64,000 bases of DNA, from NCBI GenBank assembly GCA_040387735.1, contig JAZKDE010000024.1:1-64000 (forward strand). Direction: 5' to 3'. A program made the translations under genes and the position numbers. Below the pieces are notes generated by a model that saw nothing but the letters and a program-made list of their open reading frames with translations, ran no database searches and was not told the origin of the DNA. Below are positions 53,211 through 62,574 of this stretch, piece by piece; positions within the stretch are counted from its first letter, which is position 1, and every line of letters begins with the position of its first letter. Source of the stretch: Arcicella sp040387735. Lineage in GTDB: Bacteria > Bacteroidota > Bacteroidia > Cytophagales > Spirosomataceae.

Positions 53211-53639
53211 GGATTGTAATGATGTTGTTTGTGTTCTACGATTCCGTAGTTCTGCACAAAATTGGTGCAATTAATTAGTTGATAAAATTGAAATAGTACA
53301 AATGGACTGTTCTTTAGATAAGCGGGAAAACTCCAAAATCTTAATGATAGATGACTTTATAACACAAAAATTGCACCTCCAGTCCTTAGTTTTTGACAAT
53401 TTTCGACCAACACAGAAAGTCTGCCGATAAGTGAGCGATTTTTGGAGTTTTTTATCAGGAGAACATGAAAAATAATAAAATAAAAAAGATACAAAAGGAG
53501 AAGAGTACTATAAATTGATAAAGATTCTGAACAGCCTTGTATTTTTGTCCAACAATCATTTAAGTTTGTGAATGATTAAACTTTACTCCACTATTTATTA
53601 AGTCGCTGAATAAATCAATTTCACATTTTAAGAATAAAT
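53211..53639. other. 429-base divergent gap
   Basis: Lies between divergent receptor and acetyltransferase genes, so it should hold promoters for both. One notable inverted pair is AAAACTCCAAAATC (53327-53340) with GATTTTTGGAGTTTTT (53437-53452), spaced by 96 bases. No ORF of note. Confidence 0.45.
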
Positions 53640-54191
53640 ATGATAGAAATATACTCAGAACGTTTACGACTCATTCCTCTCGATAATCAATTACTTGAAA
53701 TTTGGCAGACGCAAGGTCGTAATGCTATGGAAACTCGATTGGGACTTGAACCTTCTAATTGGTTAATGGCTGATTTTGACCGTGAAGAAACCGAAGATGC
53801 TCTCATTAATTTTTGGCTCCCGATGACGGATAAAAATCAGGGAGATTTCTTTTGGTTCACTAATTGGGATATTGTCTTAGAAACGGAAAATATCTCTATT
53901 GGGGGCATTGGTTTTGCGGGATTTCCTGACCAAGACGGCGTTACGATGGTTGGTTATTTTATTGATGGAAATTATCGAGAAAAAGGGTACGCCACCGAAG
54001 CTCTGACTTGTTTGATTGATTGGGCAAAACTAGAACCCGCCTTAAAGATTATTATTGCTGATACGCCATTTTTTAATTTTCCTTCGCAAAATGTACTCAA
54101 AAAAGTAGGATTTAAGGAATTCTCAATCAGCGAGACGGAGCATATTGATCAAAAAATACAATTAAAAAACTGGAAACTTGTCGTAAAATAA
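53640..54191 (+). CDS. GNAT-family N-acetyltransferase (RimJ-like)
   Basis: A 183-residue protein of the Acetyltransf_3 type. The start IEIYSERLRLIPL, a central ISIGGIGFAGFPD, and the acetyl-CoA segment VGYFIDGNYREKGYATEAL (motif A, R/Q-x-x-G-x-A) with the later IIIADTPFFNFPSQNVLKKVGF. Members acetylate ribosomal proteins, amino groups of small molecules or antibiotics. It begins a plus-strand trio of small genes. Target unknown. Confidence 0.87.
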   Translation: MIEIYSERLRLIPLDNQLLEIWQTQGRNAMETRLGLEPSNWLMADFDREETEDALINFWLPMTDKNQGDFFWFTNWDIVLETENISIGGIGFAGFPDQDGVTMVGYFIDGNYREKGYATEALTCLIDWAKLEPALKIIIADTPFFNFPSQNVLKKVGFKEFSISETEHIDQKIQLKNWKLVVK

Positions 54192-54260
54192 CGAAAATTG
54201 ATTAGTTATTTTATCCGTATTTTAGCAAATTATGGTTCCCGATATTTATTCTATTAGCTA

Positions 54261-55106
54261 ATGAACACATCACAAAATCAAGTGCCAATTCAAACTTTAT
54301 TTCTGTTCCCAATCTTGGATAAGTTGCTGATTGACCTTTTGAAAACCTTAAATATTGAAGAATGGAATGCTCCTACTATTGCCAAACTTTGGACGGTAAA
54401 GGATATAGCTTCTCATTTATTAGATGGGAATTTGCGAGGATTGTCCTATTCCAGAGATAATTATTTTGGAGAAAAACCGCCCATAATCAATTCTTATTCA
54501 GATTTAGTTGGCTTTATCAATCAACAAAATATAGCGTGGACTAACGTTTCAAAACGATTGAGTCCGAGGGTTTTAATTGAACTTTTAACAATTACGGGTC
54601 AGCAATATTCGGAATATTTAACAACGCTTAATTCTTTTGATGATGCCATCTTTTCAGTGGCGTGGGCGGGGCAAGAGAAATCGCCAAATTGGTTTCATAT
54701 TGCCCGAGAATATACCGAAAAGTTTATCCATCAGCAACAAATTAGGGAAGCAGTAGGTCAGCAAGCACTATTTACGAAAGAATTATTTTATCCATTTATT
54801 GATACTTTCATGTATGGACTTCCTTATACTTACAGAAATATTTTGGCGACGGAAGGAACGGTTATTCAAGTGAAAATTCTCACTGAAATAGGAGGGGAAT
54901 GGCGTATTCTAAAAACTACTGAAAGTTGGCAATTAACGGATAATCTTGAAATAGACCCGATTGCAAGTATTTCTATGAGCCCAGCGATTGCTTGGAAATT
55001 ATTCTCAAAAGGTATTAAACCAGAAGATACTTTGGGTGAAGTAGAAATTTTAGGAAATCAGGCATACGCACGAATAGCCTTGCAAATGGTTTCGGTGATG
55101 GCGTGA
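54261..55106 (+). CDS. DinB/MDMPI-fold thiol-dependent transferase-like protein
   Basis: A 281-residue protein. Residues about 10-200 look like the four-helix maleylpyruvate-isomerase N-terminal/DinB fold: LWTVKDIASHLLDGN supplies one His, then REYTEKFIHQQQIREAVG supplies Glu and His, forming the usual metal triad. Beyond 200 is a short beta region (TVIQVKILTEIGGEWRILKT). In actinobacteria such proteins use mycothiol; relatives in Firmicutes use bacillithiol. The presence of a ypdA-like gene in this window makes bacillithiol the more plausible partner (inference). Confidence 0.72.
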   Translation: MNTSQNQVPIQTLFLFPILDKLLIDLLKTLNIEEWNAPTIAKLWTVKDIASHLLDGNLRGLSYSRDNYFGEKPPIINSYSDLVGFINQQNIAWTNVSKRLSPRVLIELLTITGQQYSEYLTTLNSFDDAIFSVAWAGQEKSPNWFHIAREYTEKFIHQQQIREAVGQQALFTKELFYPFIDTFMYGLPYTYRNILATEGTVIQVKILTEIGGEWRILKTTESWQLTDNLEIDPIASISMSPAIAWKLFSKGIKPEDTLGEVEILGNQAYARIALQMVSVMA

Positions 55107-55192
55107 TTTATTTGCTTTTTCAGATACTTTAAGCGTAAATTCCTACTTGTCGTTATTTTCTCCCAAATATTTTTCAACTAAAAATAAACCCA

Positions 55193-55759
55193 ATGAAAAA
55201 CACCATTTTATTCATTTTCGCTTTGTCAGTTTTGGCTTGTCAGTCTAAAAAAACAGAAAATAGCAAAGTTAAGATTGTTGAAAAAGTAAATATTGATACG
55301 CTAAGTTCTGATGTGAAAGTGTCAGAATCTACTTCGAAACCTTTATCGGAAGATGAGAAAGCCAAGAAATGGCTAATCGAAAAAATTGAAGAAAACTTCA
55401 AAAATACCGATGGAATCATGGAGTCAATTTGCACCAAAACCTATGCTGAATACAAAAGTGATGCAACAGGTGTTGATTATGACGGAGGTTTAACGCCGAA
55501 AGCATTTGAGAAAAAATGGAAGGGTAAATTTGATACAAAACACGCTGGCACTGGAACGGGTTTCTTAATTTCAGGACAGGATTGGACAAAAATAAAAGTA
55601 AAAAAATGTGAATTATCTCCCGTGAAATTAAAGGAAACCTACCTTTTTGAAACAATCATTGAAGACGTGGGGGCTACTACTAAAACTATTTATAAACGAG
55701 ATATTAAAGTTATTCCTGCGGGAGGTTCTTTTTTGATTTCGGATGTGTTGGAGTATTAG
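55193..55759 (+). CDS. predicted lipoprotein
   Basis: A 188-residue lipoprotein: the signal segment MKNTILFIFALSVLACQSKK has an LACQ lipobox with Cys16 as lipidated residue. A Lys/Ser/Thr/Glu-rich linker to about 60 precedes a soluble domain (WLIEKIEENFKNTDGIME, YDGGLTPKAFEKKWKGKFD, TGFLISGQDWTKIKVKKCEL). No family recognised. It closes the plus-strand trio and is followed by a palindromic terminator shared with the convergent transporter gene. Confidence 0.75.
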   Translation: MKNTILFIFALSVLACQSKKTENSKVKIVEKVNIDTLSSDVKVSESTSKPLSEDEKAKKWLIEKIEENFKNTDGIMESICTKTYAEYKSDATGVDYDGGLTPKAFEKKWKGKFDTKHAGTGTGFLISGQDWTKIKVKKCELSPVKLKETYLFETIIEDVGATTKTIYKRDIKVIPAGGSFLISDVLEY

Positions 55760-55770
55760 AAATTTATTTA

Positions 55771-55806
55771 AGTAGGGGCGTATCGTATTCGCCCCTACTA
55801 TTTTTT
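55771..55806. terminator. bidirectional terminator
   Basis: Perfect stem AGTAGGGGCG (55771-55780) with CGCCCCTACT (55790-55799), 9-base loop, followed by six T. It overlaps the end of the convergent symporter gene (stop at 55805-55807) and lies 12 bases after the lipoprotein stop. Confidence 0.8.
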
Positions 55807-57076
55807 ACTCCCCAAACGCCTCATTCATTTTCTCTCTATCAAATTCTCCTTCATTATTTGCCAACCAAACCGTGGCAACACCATTACCGATAAAATTGGT
55901 AATGGCTCGGGCTTCTGACATAAATCTGTCTACGCCCAAAAGCAAAGCCAAACCTTCTACGGGAATTACCTTTATTGCCGTCAAAGTAGATGCTAAAACG
56001 ATAAAACCACTACCAGTTACGCCCGCTGCCCCTTTTGACGTTACCATCAAAATACCAATAATCGTTAATATTTGCTGCAAATCTAAATGGACATTGAAGA
56101 CTTGGGCTAAGAAAATGATTGCCATCGAAAGGTAAATCGTTGTACCGTCCAAGTTGAAGGAATAACCCGCAGGAACAACCAAACCGACCACGGATTTTGA
56201 GCAACCCATTTTCTCTAATTTCTCCATTAATGAAGGCAAAGCGGCTTCGGAAGATGAAGTTCCTAAGACAATCAATAATTCTTCTCGAATGTATTTTAAG
56301 AATTTCCAGAGTTGAATTTTGTAGGTTCTCAGAATGAAATATAACACAACAAAAATGAATACTGCCATCGTGCAGTAAACCGTTACCATCAATTTCACCA
56401 AAGGCAGGAGCGTATGAATTCCGTATTTGCTGATGGTAAATGCCATACCACCAAATGCCCCGATTGGTGCGAGATACATCACTTTATGCAATGCCCAGAA
56501 TATTTTTTTTGAGATGGGTGCCAGTATATCAACTATTTTTTGTCTGCCCGAATAATTGCTCAAAACCACTCCCATAACAATAGCAAATAACAAAACTTGT
56601 AGCGTGGCATTATCCCAAAAGAATTTCATCCAACTGAAACCTACTTCCGCTGATTTGGTGTATTTAGAAATGTCTCCGCCTTTGATTTCTGATGTTACCA
56701 CGCCATCGCCTGGGCGAATGACATTGGCAATGACTACGCCAATGAAAAGAGCCACCGTCGTAACGACTTCAAAATACAATAATGCTTTTGCTCCAACTTT
56801 TCCAACTTTCTTTAAATCACCCATCGAGATAATTCCCAAAGTGATGGTTAGAAAAATAATTGGACAGATAAATATTTTTACAATACTGATAAAAATACTG
56901 CTTAAAAACTCACTGAGGGTTGTTTTTATTTCGAATTCAGAAAAATAGAGACTAAATTTTATGGGTTTTTCTAAGATTGGTTGCAGGGCAATTGATGGAT
57001 AAAAATGCCCCAATAATACCCCCGCTGTGATAGCGGTTAATACCCAAAAGGTTAAGTTTTTGAAAAGTTTTTTCAT
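55805..57076 (-). CDS. dicarboxylate/amino acid:cation symporter (DAACS/SLC1 family)
   Basis: A 423-residue secondary transporter. About eight hydrophobic helices are visible with the serine-rich re-entrant motif LLIVLGTSSSEAALP, then GYSFNLDGTTIYLSMA and VMVTSKGAAGVTGSGFIVLASTL in order, and DRFMSEARAITNFIGNGVAT near the C-terminus. These are the substrate and cation-binding signatures of GltP/DctA-type carriers. Expected role is uptake of glutamate, aspartate or C4-dicarboxylates with H+ or Na+. Monocistronic. Confidence 0.92.
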   Translation of the reverse strand: MKKLFKNLTFWVLTAITAGVLLGHFYPSIALQPILEKPIKFSLYFSEFEIKTTLSEFLSSIFISIVKIFICPIIFLTITLGIISMGDLKKVGKVGAKALLYFEVVTTVALFIGVVIANVIRPGDGVVTSEIKGGDISKYTKSAEVGFSWMKFFWDNATLQVLLFAIVMGVVLSNYSGRQKIVDILAPISKKIFWALHKVMYLAPIGAFGGMAFTISKYGIHTLLPLVKLMVTVYCTMAVFIFVVLYFILRTYKIQLWKFLKYIREELLIVLGTSSSEAALPSLMEKLEKMGCSKSVVGLVVPAGYSFNLDGTTIYLSMAIIFLAQVFNVHLDLQQILTIIGILMVTSKGAAGVTGSGFIVLASTLTAIKVIPVEGLALLLGVDRFMSEARAITNFIGNGVATVWLANNEGEFDREKMNEAFGE

Positions 57077-57083
57077 GTATATT

Positions 57084-57191
57084 AGTGATGAGTTATGAGC
57101 GGTTTGCCGCTGCGATGATAAACGATAAGTATTGAGCCGTGAGTAATTTGCTATAAGTGAAATTTATGATTGGTAAATTTTTACTCATCAC
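57084..57191. repeat. short inverted repeat upstream of the symporter
   Basis: AGTGATGAGT (57084-57093) pairs with ACTCATCACT (57182-57191), with further partial matches on either side. It lies in the 115-base gap between the two transporter genes. It may be another dispersed palindrome. Confidence 0.4.
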
Positions 57192-58109
57192 TCATAGCCT
57201 ACAACTCATTACTATTAAATACCAAATACCAACGTTCAATAAAGATAATGGAATGCTAATACTAACCATTTGCGTGGCTAATTTTGGATTTAATCCGTAA
57301 TTTATAGCAATAATTGTGGCAGTATTCATCGAACCTAAAGCCGCTCCAACGACTGATATTTTTCCCAAAAATGAATGCTCGCCAATAATGGAAATATACA
57401 AAATAAAAATCAATAATGGAGCAATTAGTAGTTTATAAAAAAGACCGTATAGCAATGGTTTTACCTGCAAATCTTCTCTTTTAAAGCTTATTTGTAAGCC
57501 AATTGAAATCAAGGCTAAAATACTAAATGGACTGCCAATTTTTTGTAAAATATCAATACTCCAATCAGGAAAATGGAATGTTAATAAATTGAGAATAACT
57601 GCTATGCAAAAGGCTAAAAATGGAGGAAATTGAAAAATATCTTTTATTATTTTTTGAAAAGATATTTCCGCCGATGAATAATAAGAAGCCGTAAAAATTC
57701 CCAATGTTCCGCATACCACAAAAGAACCCGCTTGACTCATCAATACGCCCATCTGTAAACCTTCTTTGCCAAATAATAACTCAAAAATTGGAAAACCAAC
57801 GAATGAAATACTGCTAATACCCGCCGTGATGGTCAATGCCCCCGTTGTGCTGCGGTCAAATTGTAAGATTGGAGCTAATATTCTGAAAAAAATAAAAGCA
57901 CAAACGTACAAAATATAAGGCATCAAAATTGGTAATACTTGACTACGCTGAAAGTGAATTTCGGTCGTGTAAAGTAATGTCAAGGCGGGTAAGCAGATGT
58001 AAATAATGAAGGAATTCAAGACCAAATGGGCATTCTTCGGAAAACCATTTAACCGTTGGAGAACTATCCCCAACATTAAACAGATGAAAAGTAGTAGTAA
58101 ATTGGTCAA
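57192..58109 (-). CDS. AEC-family transporter
   Basis: A 305-residue membrane protein with about ten hydrophobic helices in the two-times-five layout of auxin-efflux-carrier-like permeases. Recognisable stretches are LNSFIIYICLPALTLLYT, GISSISFVGFPIFELLFG and GAALGSMNTATIIAINYGLNP. A TTG at 58107-58109 is the only start that keeps the complete first helix (LLLLFICLMLGIVLQRL); the next ATG would cut it. Substrate unknown; family members carry organic acids such as malate. Confidence 0.8.
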   Translation of the reverse strand: MTNLLLLFICLMLGIVLQRLNGFPKNAHLVLNSFIIYICLPALTLLYTTEIHFQRSQVLPILMPYILYVCAFIFFRILAPILQFDRSTTGALTITAGISSISFVGFPIFELLFGKEGLQMGVLMSQAGSFVVCGTLGIFTASYYSSAEISFQKIIKDIFQFPPFLAFCIAVILNLLTFHFPDWSIDILQKIGSPFSILALISIGLQISFKREDLQVKPLLYGLFYKLLIAPLLIFILYISIIGEHSFLGKISVVGAALGSMNTATIIAINYGLNPKLATQMVSISIPLSLLNVGIWYLIVMSCRL

Positions 58110-58151
58110 GAGAAATTGGTTATAAATTTAGTTGTACTCAGTAATGTTTTT

Positions 58152-58215
58152 ATGGAACACGGATGTATTAATATTTAATAAAAACAGTGTCTAATCCGTT
58201 CAATCCGTGTTCCAT
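58152..58215. repeat. palindrome after the 61-kb receptor gene
   Basis: ATGGAACACGGAT (58152-58164) pairs perfectly with ATCCGTGTTCCAT (58203-58215). It sits 8 bases past the receptor stop and could terminate its transcript. The sequence type is common among dispersed palindromes. Confidence 0.6.
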
Positions 58216-58222
58216 TATTCTA

Positions 58223-61200
58223 TTAAAACTTAAACATCAGGTTTCCGTAATAGTACGACCCATTAAAACCAAATTGGTTGGCATTACGAGTGTAAGGTAC
58301 TTGTCCGTTTGAATATGAAAGGTAATTGCTATAAACTTTATCCGGATATACGTCGGTAATATTATTGCCACCAAGTGTAATGCTCAAGAATTTATTGAGA
58401 TTATAAACTACCGAAACATCAAATAAATTTTTACCCGCAAAAGTCTGGCTTTGGTGTAAATTACTGGTTCCAGGGTTTGGTTTGCTTAATTTTTCCCAAG
58501 CGGTTACTTCTCCAAAATACGAGCTACGTAAATTTACACTCAATTTACCAATTTGATAACCCAAAGAAACTAAAATTTTTGAGTGTGGTTGACTGGTTTC
58601 AATCAAGGCTCTACTCACGGTATCAATTAGTAGAATTGGTGTTTTAGTATCTAATTGTAATGCTGCTGGAGTGGCTTTTACACCCGTAATTTCGGTTTTA
58701 TTGACGGTCAAAGCAATGCTGGCTGTTAACTTACTTTTTGCCCCCAATGCTTGTTTGTACGAAGCGACTAAATCAATTCCTTTTGTACCAGTATTGATGG
58801 CATTGGTAAAGAAAGTGATTTCTTGAAAACCGGCAAAATTCGCTTTTAAGGCCGCAATATTATTAACGTTCAAATTTTCAGTAACGATAATTCTGTCGGT
58901 AATGTCAATTTGGTAAGCATCGACTGTTAGTAAGAAATTTGAACCCAATTTTGCTGTTACTCCCAAGTTATAATTCCATGAAGTTTCTGGCTTTGGGTCT
59001 TCAATACCGATTTTTGCCAAACGTGGATCATCAGATGGTAGTTGTTTTGTACTACGAATTACGCCATTTTGTACCGTTGAAGTAGTTGCAGCATTGGCAA
59101 TTTGTTGTAATAATGGAGCTCTAAATCCTTTGTTAATTGAACCTCTAATGGAGAAATTATCGGTAATTTTAATACGTGAAGCTAATTTTCCTGAAAAATT
59201 ACTGCCAAAATCACTGTAATTCTCATAACGCAAAGCTCCTGCTACCAACAAACGATTCGAAATGTCACTTTCAACGTCTAAATATAAGCCAAGATTTGAA
59301 CGACTTTTATCGGTTGCATCTGCTTTATCAATTCCCACTCGACCTTGTGAACCTGGTGTTTTATTTTTGGTTGCGGATAATGGTCCAACTTGGTAAGATG
59401 CTTCATCGCCCGCTACTAATGTAAAATTATCTACTCTATATTGTCCGCCAAAAGCAAGGTTTAATGATTTTGTCCCCATTACGCCGAGCATGGTTTTGGA
59501 AGCATTGATTTCCGTTAAACTTTGTCCAAATCCAATTCTACCAATATAAAAATCTTTCGGTGAACTTGCTCCTAATGAAGCATTTGAACTGTTTTTAGCG
59601 GATTGGTCGAGGTAGTTTTTACCGTATCCCGTACTAAAATCCCAATTCCAGCCCGTTGAAGTTTTACGTTTTACTCCCACGAACGAAGATAAATCTACCG
59701 ATGTTCCTGGCAATTGTGGTACGTAGCCATCAGGATATAAATCTGGGTTTGAAGTACCACTGGTTGCCAATGCTGTACGTAAAAATGCCTGTGCAAATAC
59801 ATCTTTTTGAGAAAAGCCACCGAATGAATACAATGTCCATTCTTTCGTTAAAGGAACATCAAGGTTGTAAAATACTTGTCCCGATTTCATGGCGTTGCTT
59901 CCGTAAGAAGTTGGGTGAAATGAGCCGTAAGTTCCATCGCCCCAAACGCCTCTTGATTTCAATAATGCTTGGTCAGTAGCGGCTACGTTGGTATAAATAC
60001 CTGTGTAAGTTCCGCCAGTTATGGGTTGCGGATTATATGCGTCCGAACGGTCAGTTCCTTTCACGTCCTGATAACTTCCTGTGATATTTAACGAAGCTTT
60101 TTTACCCAAATCAAAACCATAGTTTAGTCCCACTGTATAGCCTCCGCCATCGCCTTTTGACGTTACACCGTATTGAATTTGAGCTGTTCCATTATTCACT
60201 GATTTTTTCAAAACCAAATTAGCAATACCCGCAATTGCATCCGAACCGTATTGAGCGGCTGCTCCATCACGCAAGATTTCCATTCTTTCCAAAGCTAATG
60301 ATGGAATTGAATTCATGTCTGTTACGACTGTACCCTTTCCAACGGTTACGTTACTGTTCAAAGCTGCAAATTGATGACGACGTTTCCCGTCCACCAAAAC
60401 CAACATTTGGTCTGGCGATAAGCCTTTTAGAGAAGCCGGGTCTGCATAATTAGCTACGCCATTGATGCCATTTTTAGCAGAATTAAACGAAGGAGACATA
60501 AATTGAACTTGTTGTCCTAACTCGGTTTGTCCAGTTGTTTGTAATTCTTTGGCAGAAATAACATCCACGGGAACTGGACGTTCAACATTGGTACGAGCCA
60601 CCGTTGAGCGAGAACCAACCACTACAACTTCTCCTAATTGAGAAATGTCTTCTCTCAATATCACTACAATTGCTTGACTTACCGAAGTAATTTTTACCTC
60701 TTGTTTTTCAAAACCCACGAACGATAAAATCAATACATCGCCTTCTTGCGCTGCAATAGTAAATCCGCCTTCATTATTAGTAACTGTTCCCCTTGAAGTA
60801 CCTTTCACCATAACACTAACACCAGGAAGAACTTCGCCTTTTTCAGCGGTAACCTTTCCCGTAACTTTATCCTCAATAGTGTCGCTCACATTTTCCTTTT
60901 CTTCCGAAATTACACTTGATTGCTCCTTGTTTTTCTTCAGAATAATTTGTTCTTCTACTACTTCATAATGCAGTTTGTTGGGAAATAGTAATTTGGGTAA
61001 AACTGAAGTCAAAGGCTCATTATTTACCTGTAAACTAACATTTTTATCAGTCTCAACGGTATTGTTACTATACACAAAATGCACATTTGTTTGCTTTTCG
61101 ATGGCTTGTAAAACTGTTTTTAAACTTACATTAACCAGTTTTATAGATACCTCACGGTTCAAAATTTGTTGAGCTTTTGTGGGGCGTGCAAAAGTCATTA

Positions 61201-61288
61201 CCGAACAGATTGCAACCAGAATACATTGGGTAATTGTAATTTTCATAAAAATTAGCAGTTGCTGCTTTGAGTATAAAGATTGTTTCAT
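58223..61288 (-). CDS. TonB-dependent receptor with STN domain (FecA-like regulator-receptor)
   Basis: A 1021-residue receptor. A signal peptide from MKITITQCILVAICS ends TKAQ. An STN domain at about 45-115 (NVSLKTVLQAIEKQTNVHFV) is the piece that contacts FecR proteins. A CarboxypepD-like domain follows (GKVTAEKGEVLPGVSVMVKG), then the plug with VDVISAKELQTTGQTELG and ILRDGAAAQYGSDAIAGIANLVLK, and the barrel ending NLMFKF. It is the third gene of a sigma/FecR/receptor set and paralogous to the receptor at 43200. No SusD. Two in-frame ATGs are possible at the start. Confidence 0.92.
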   Translation of the reverse strand: MKQSLYSKQQLLIFMKITITQCILVAICSVMTFARPTKAQQILNREVSIKLVNVSLKTVLQAIEKQTNVHFVYSNNTVETDKNVSLQVNNEPLTSVLPKLLFPNKLHYEVVEEQIILKKNKEQSSVISEEKENVSDTIEDKVTGKVTAEKGEVLPGVSVMVKGTSRGTVTNNEGGFTIAAQEGDVLILSFVGFEKQEVKITSVSQAIVVILREDISQLGEVVVVGSRSTVARTNVERPVPVDVISAKELQTTGQTELGQQVQFMSPSFNSAKNGINGVANYADPASLKGLSPDQMLVLVDGKRRHQFAALNSNVTVGKGTVVTDMNSIPSLALERMEILRDGAAAQYGSDAIAGIANLVLKKSVNNGTAQIQYGVTSKGDGGGYTVGLNYGFDLGKKASLNITGSYQDVKGTDRSDAYNPQPITGGTYTGIYTNVAATDQALLKSRGVWGDGTYGSFHPTSYGSNAMKSGQVFYNLDVPLTKEWTLYSFGGFSQKDVFAQAFLRTALATSGTSNPDLYPDGYVPQLPGTSVDLSSFVGVKRKTSTGWNWDFSTGYGKNYLDQSAKNSSNASLGASSPKDFYIGRIGFGQSLTEINASKTMLGVMGTKSLNLAFGGQYRVDNFTLVAGDEASYQVGPLSATKNKTPGSQGRVGIDKADATDKSRSNLGLYLDVESDISNRLLVAGALRYENYSDFGSNFSGKLASRIKITDNFSIRGSINKGFRAPLLQQIANAATTSTVQNGVIRSTKQLPSDDPRLAKIGIEDPKPETSWNYNLGVTAKLGSNFLLTVDAYQIDITDRIIVTENLNVNNIAALKANFAGFQEITFFTNAINTGTKGIDLVASYKQALGAKSKLTASIALTVNKTEITGVKATPAALQLDTKTPILLIDTVSRALIETSQPHSKILVSLGYQIGKLSVNLRSSYFGEVTAWEKLSKPNPGTSNLHQSQTFAGKNLFDVSVVYNLNKFLSITLGGNNITDVYPDKVYSNYLSYSNGQVPYTRNANQFGFNGSYYYGNLMFKF

Positions 61289-61460
61289 TGGATTGTTTTT
61301 GGATTTTTAATGGAATTTTATGGTTCTCTCTTTTTGAAATAGAGAGAACCAAGTCTTATATGAATTTTAGAAAAGATATTTGCAGTTATTCAGTGAACAA
61401 TTATCAATGAGTAGTTATAAAAAGTAGTGGTTAGATATTCAATTTTGTAAAATGAGCGAC

Positions 61461-62453
61461 TTATTCACATCCTGCTCCTTTCAAAAAAATCTGATTGCCG
61501 TTGATTTCATATTCTGCATCAACGGATTTACAGATGATTTCGAGAATGGTAGCGAGGTGTTCTTGGTCAAAATTTCCGCTCAAACGGCAATTTTTTAAGG
61601 CAGGATTCAAATGAATGGTTACGTTAAAATTTTGTTCAACATTATTCACAACATTTTGCATTGAAGTATTATCAAAAGTTAAAGATGACAGTTCCCAATA
61701 AAATGTTTTATCTTTTGGTAATTCGTTGATAGTCAGTACGTCAGATTTGTTTTCTAAGACAACTTGTTGTTTTGGTGTTACAAAAACTTCCTTTTCAGAA
61801 TCATTTGTTACCGAAACCTTTCCTGTTACCACCGAAACTTCAAATTTCTCCGTTTCTGGATATGCCTTCACATTGAAACTCGTTCCTAAAACTTTAGTCG
61901 TCATTTTGCCTGCATAAATCAAAAATGGACGAGCTTCATCACGTTTTACATCAAAGAAGGCTTCTCCTTTTAAATTGACTTGTCGGTAAACTCTATCTGA
62001 TTGATTATAAGATAATTGTGTTTTTGGTTGGAGCCAAACTGTACTACCATCTGGCAGAGCAATTTTTAAGATTTTTGCCGAAGAATTTTCGTATTTAGCC
62101 CAATCGGATAACGGGATTTCAGATTTTATTTTCGCTAAATTATTGACCGAATCAGAATTCCAATAAAATGATAAACCAAAGACAATCAGTAACATCGCAG
62201 CCATACTTGCTGCGTACCAAACCCAACGTGGCGGCGTATAAAGTTTGATAGGATTGATTTGTCGGTCAATATTTTTGCGAACTTTTTGGATTAATTCATC
62301 ACGGTCGTTTTCGGATAAATCACTGATACCATCGGGGTTATTTTCAAAAGATTTATACCATGCTTCTACCAAAACCTGTTCGCCTTCGGAACATTCATTA
62401 TTTAGGTATTTTACAATTATTTCTTGATTCAGTCTCATTTTGTTGGCTTTCAT
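61461..62453 (-). CDS. fecR: FecR-family anti-sigma factor
   Basis: A 330-residue inner-membrane regulator. The cytoplasmic N-terminus (LNQEIIVKYLNNECSEGE) binds sigma, a helix at about 87-105 (YAASMAAMLLIVFGLSFYW) crosses the membrane, and the periplasmic FecR domain shows LPDGSTVWLQPKTQLSYN, VNLKGEAFFDVKRD and FNVKAYPETEKFEVSVVTGKV in order. The C-terminus is an STN-like domain (NVVNNVEQNFNVTIHLN). It transmits the receptor signal to the sigma factor. Gap of 121 bases to the sigma gene upstream. Confidence 0.92.
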   Translation of the reverse strand: MKANKMRLNQEIIVKYLNNECSEGEQVLVEAWYKSFENNPDGISDLSENDRDELIQKVRKNIDRQINPIKLYTPPRWVWYAASMAAMLLIVFGLSFYWNSDSVNNLAKIKSEIPLSDWAKYENSSAKILKIALPDGSTVWLQPKTQLSYNQSDRVYRQVNLKGEAFFDVKRDEARPFLIYAGKMTTKVLGTSFNVKAYPETEKFEVSVVTGKVSVTNDSEKEVFVTPKQQVVLENKSDVLTINELPKDKTFYWELSSLTFDNTSMQNVVNNVEQNFNVTIHLNPALKNCRLSGNFDQEHLATILEIICKSVDAEYEINGNQIFLKGAGCE

Positions 62454-62574
62454 AGACTAAGTGAGTCGAGCAAGAGTTTTCCCCTATGCCAATTTGATTT
62501 TTTTTTAGAAATTATAATTTCTCCTTTCATTTTGCAACGAAGAAGGTGATTTCTACCAAGAAATATTCAGTAAA

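Noticed and set aside
53211..53270. N-terminal extension of the outer-membrane receptor from a TTG
   Set aside because: The ATG at 53210 begins a normal signal peptide; the extension would bury it.
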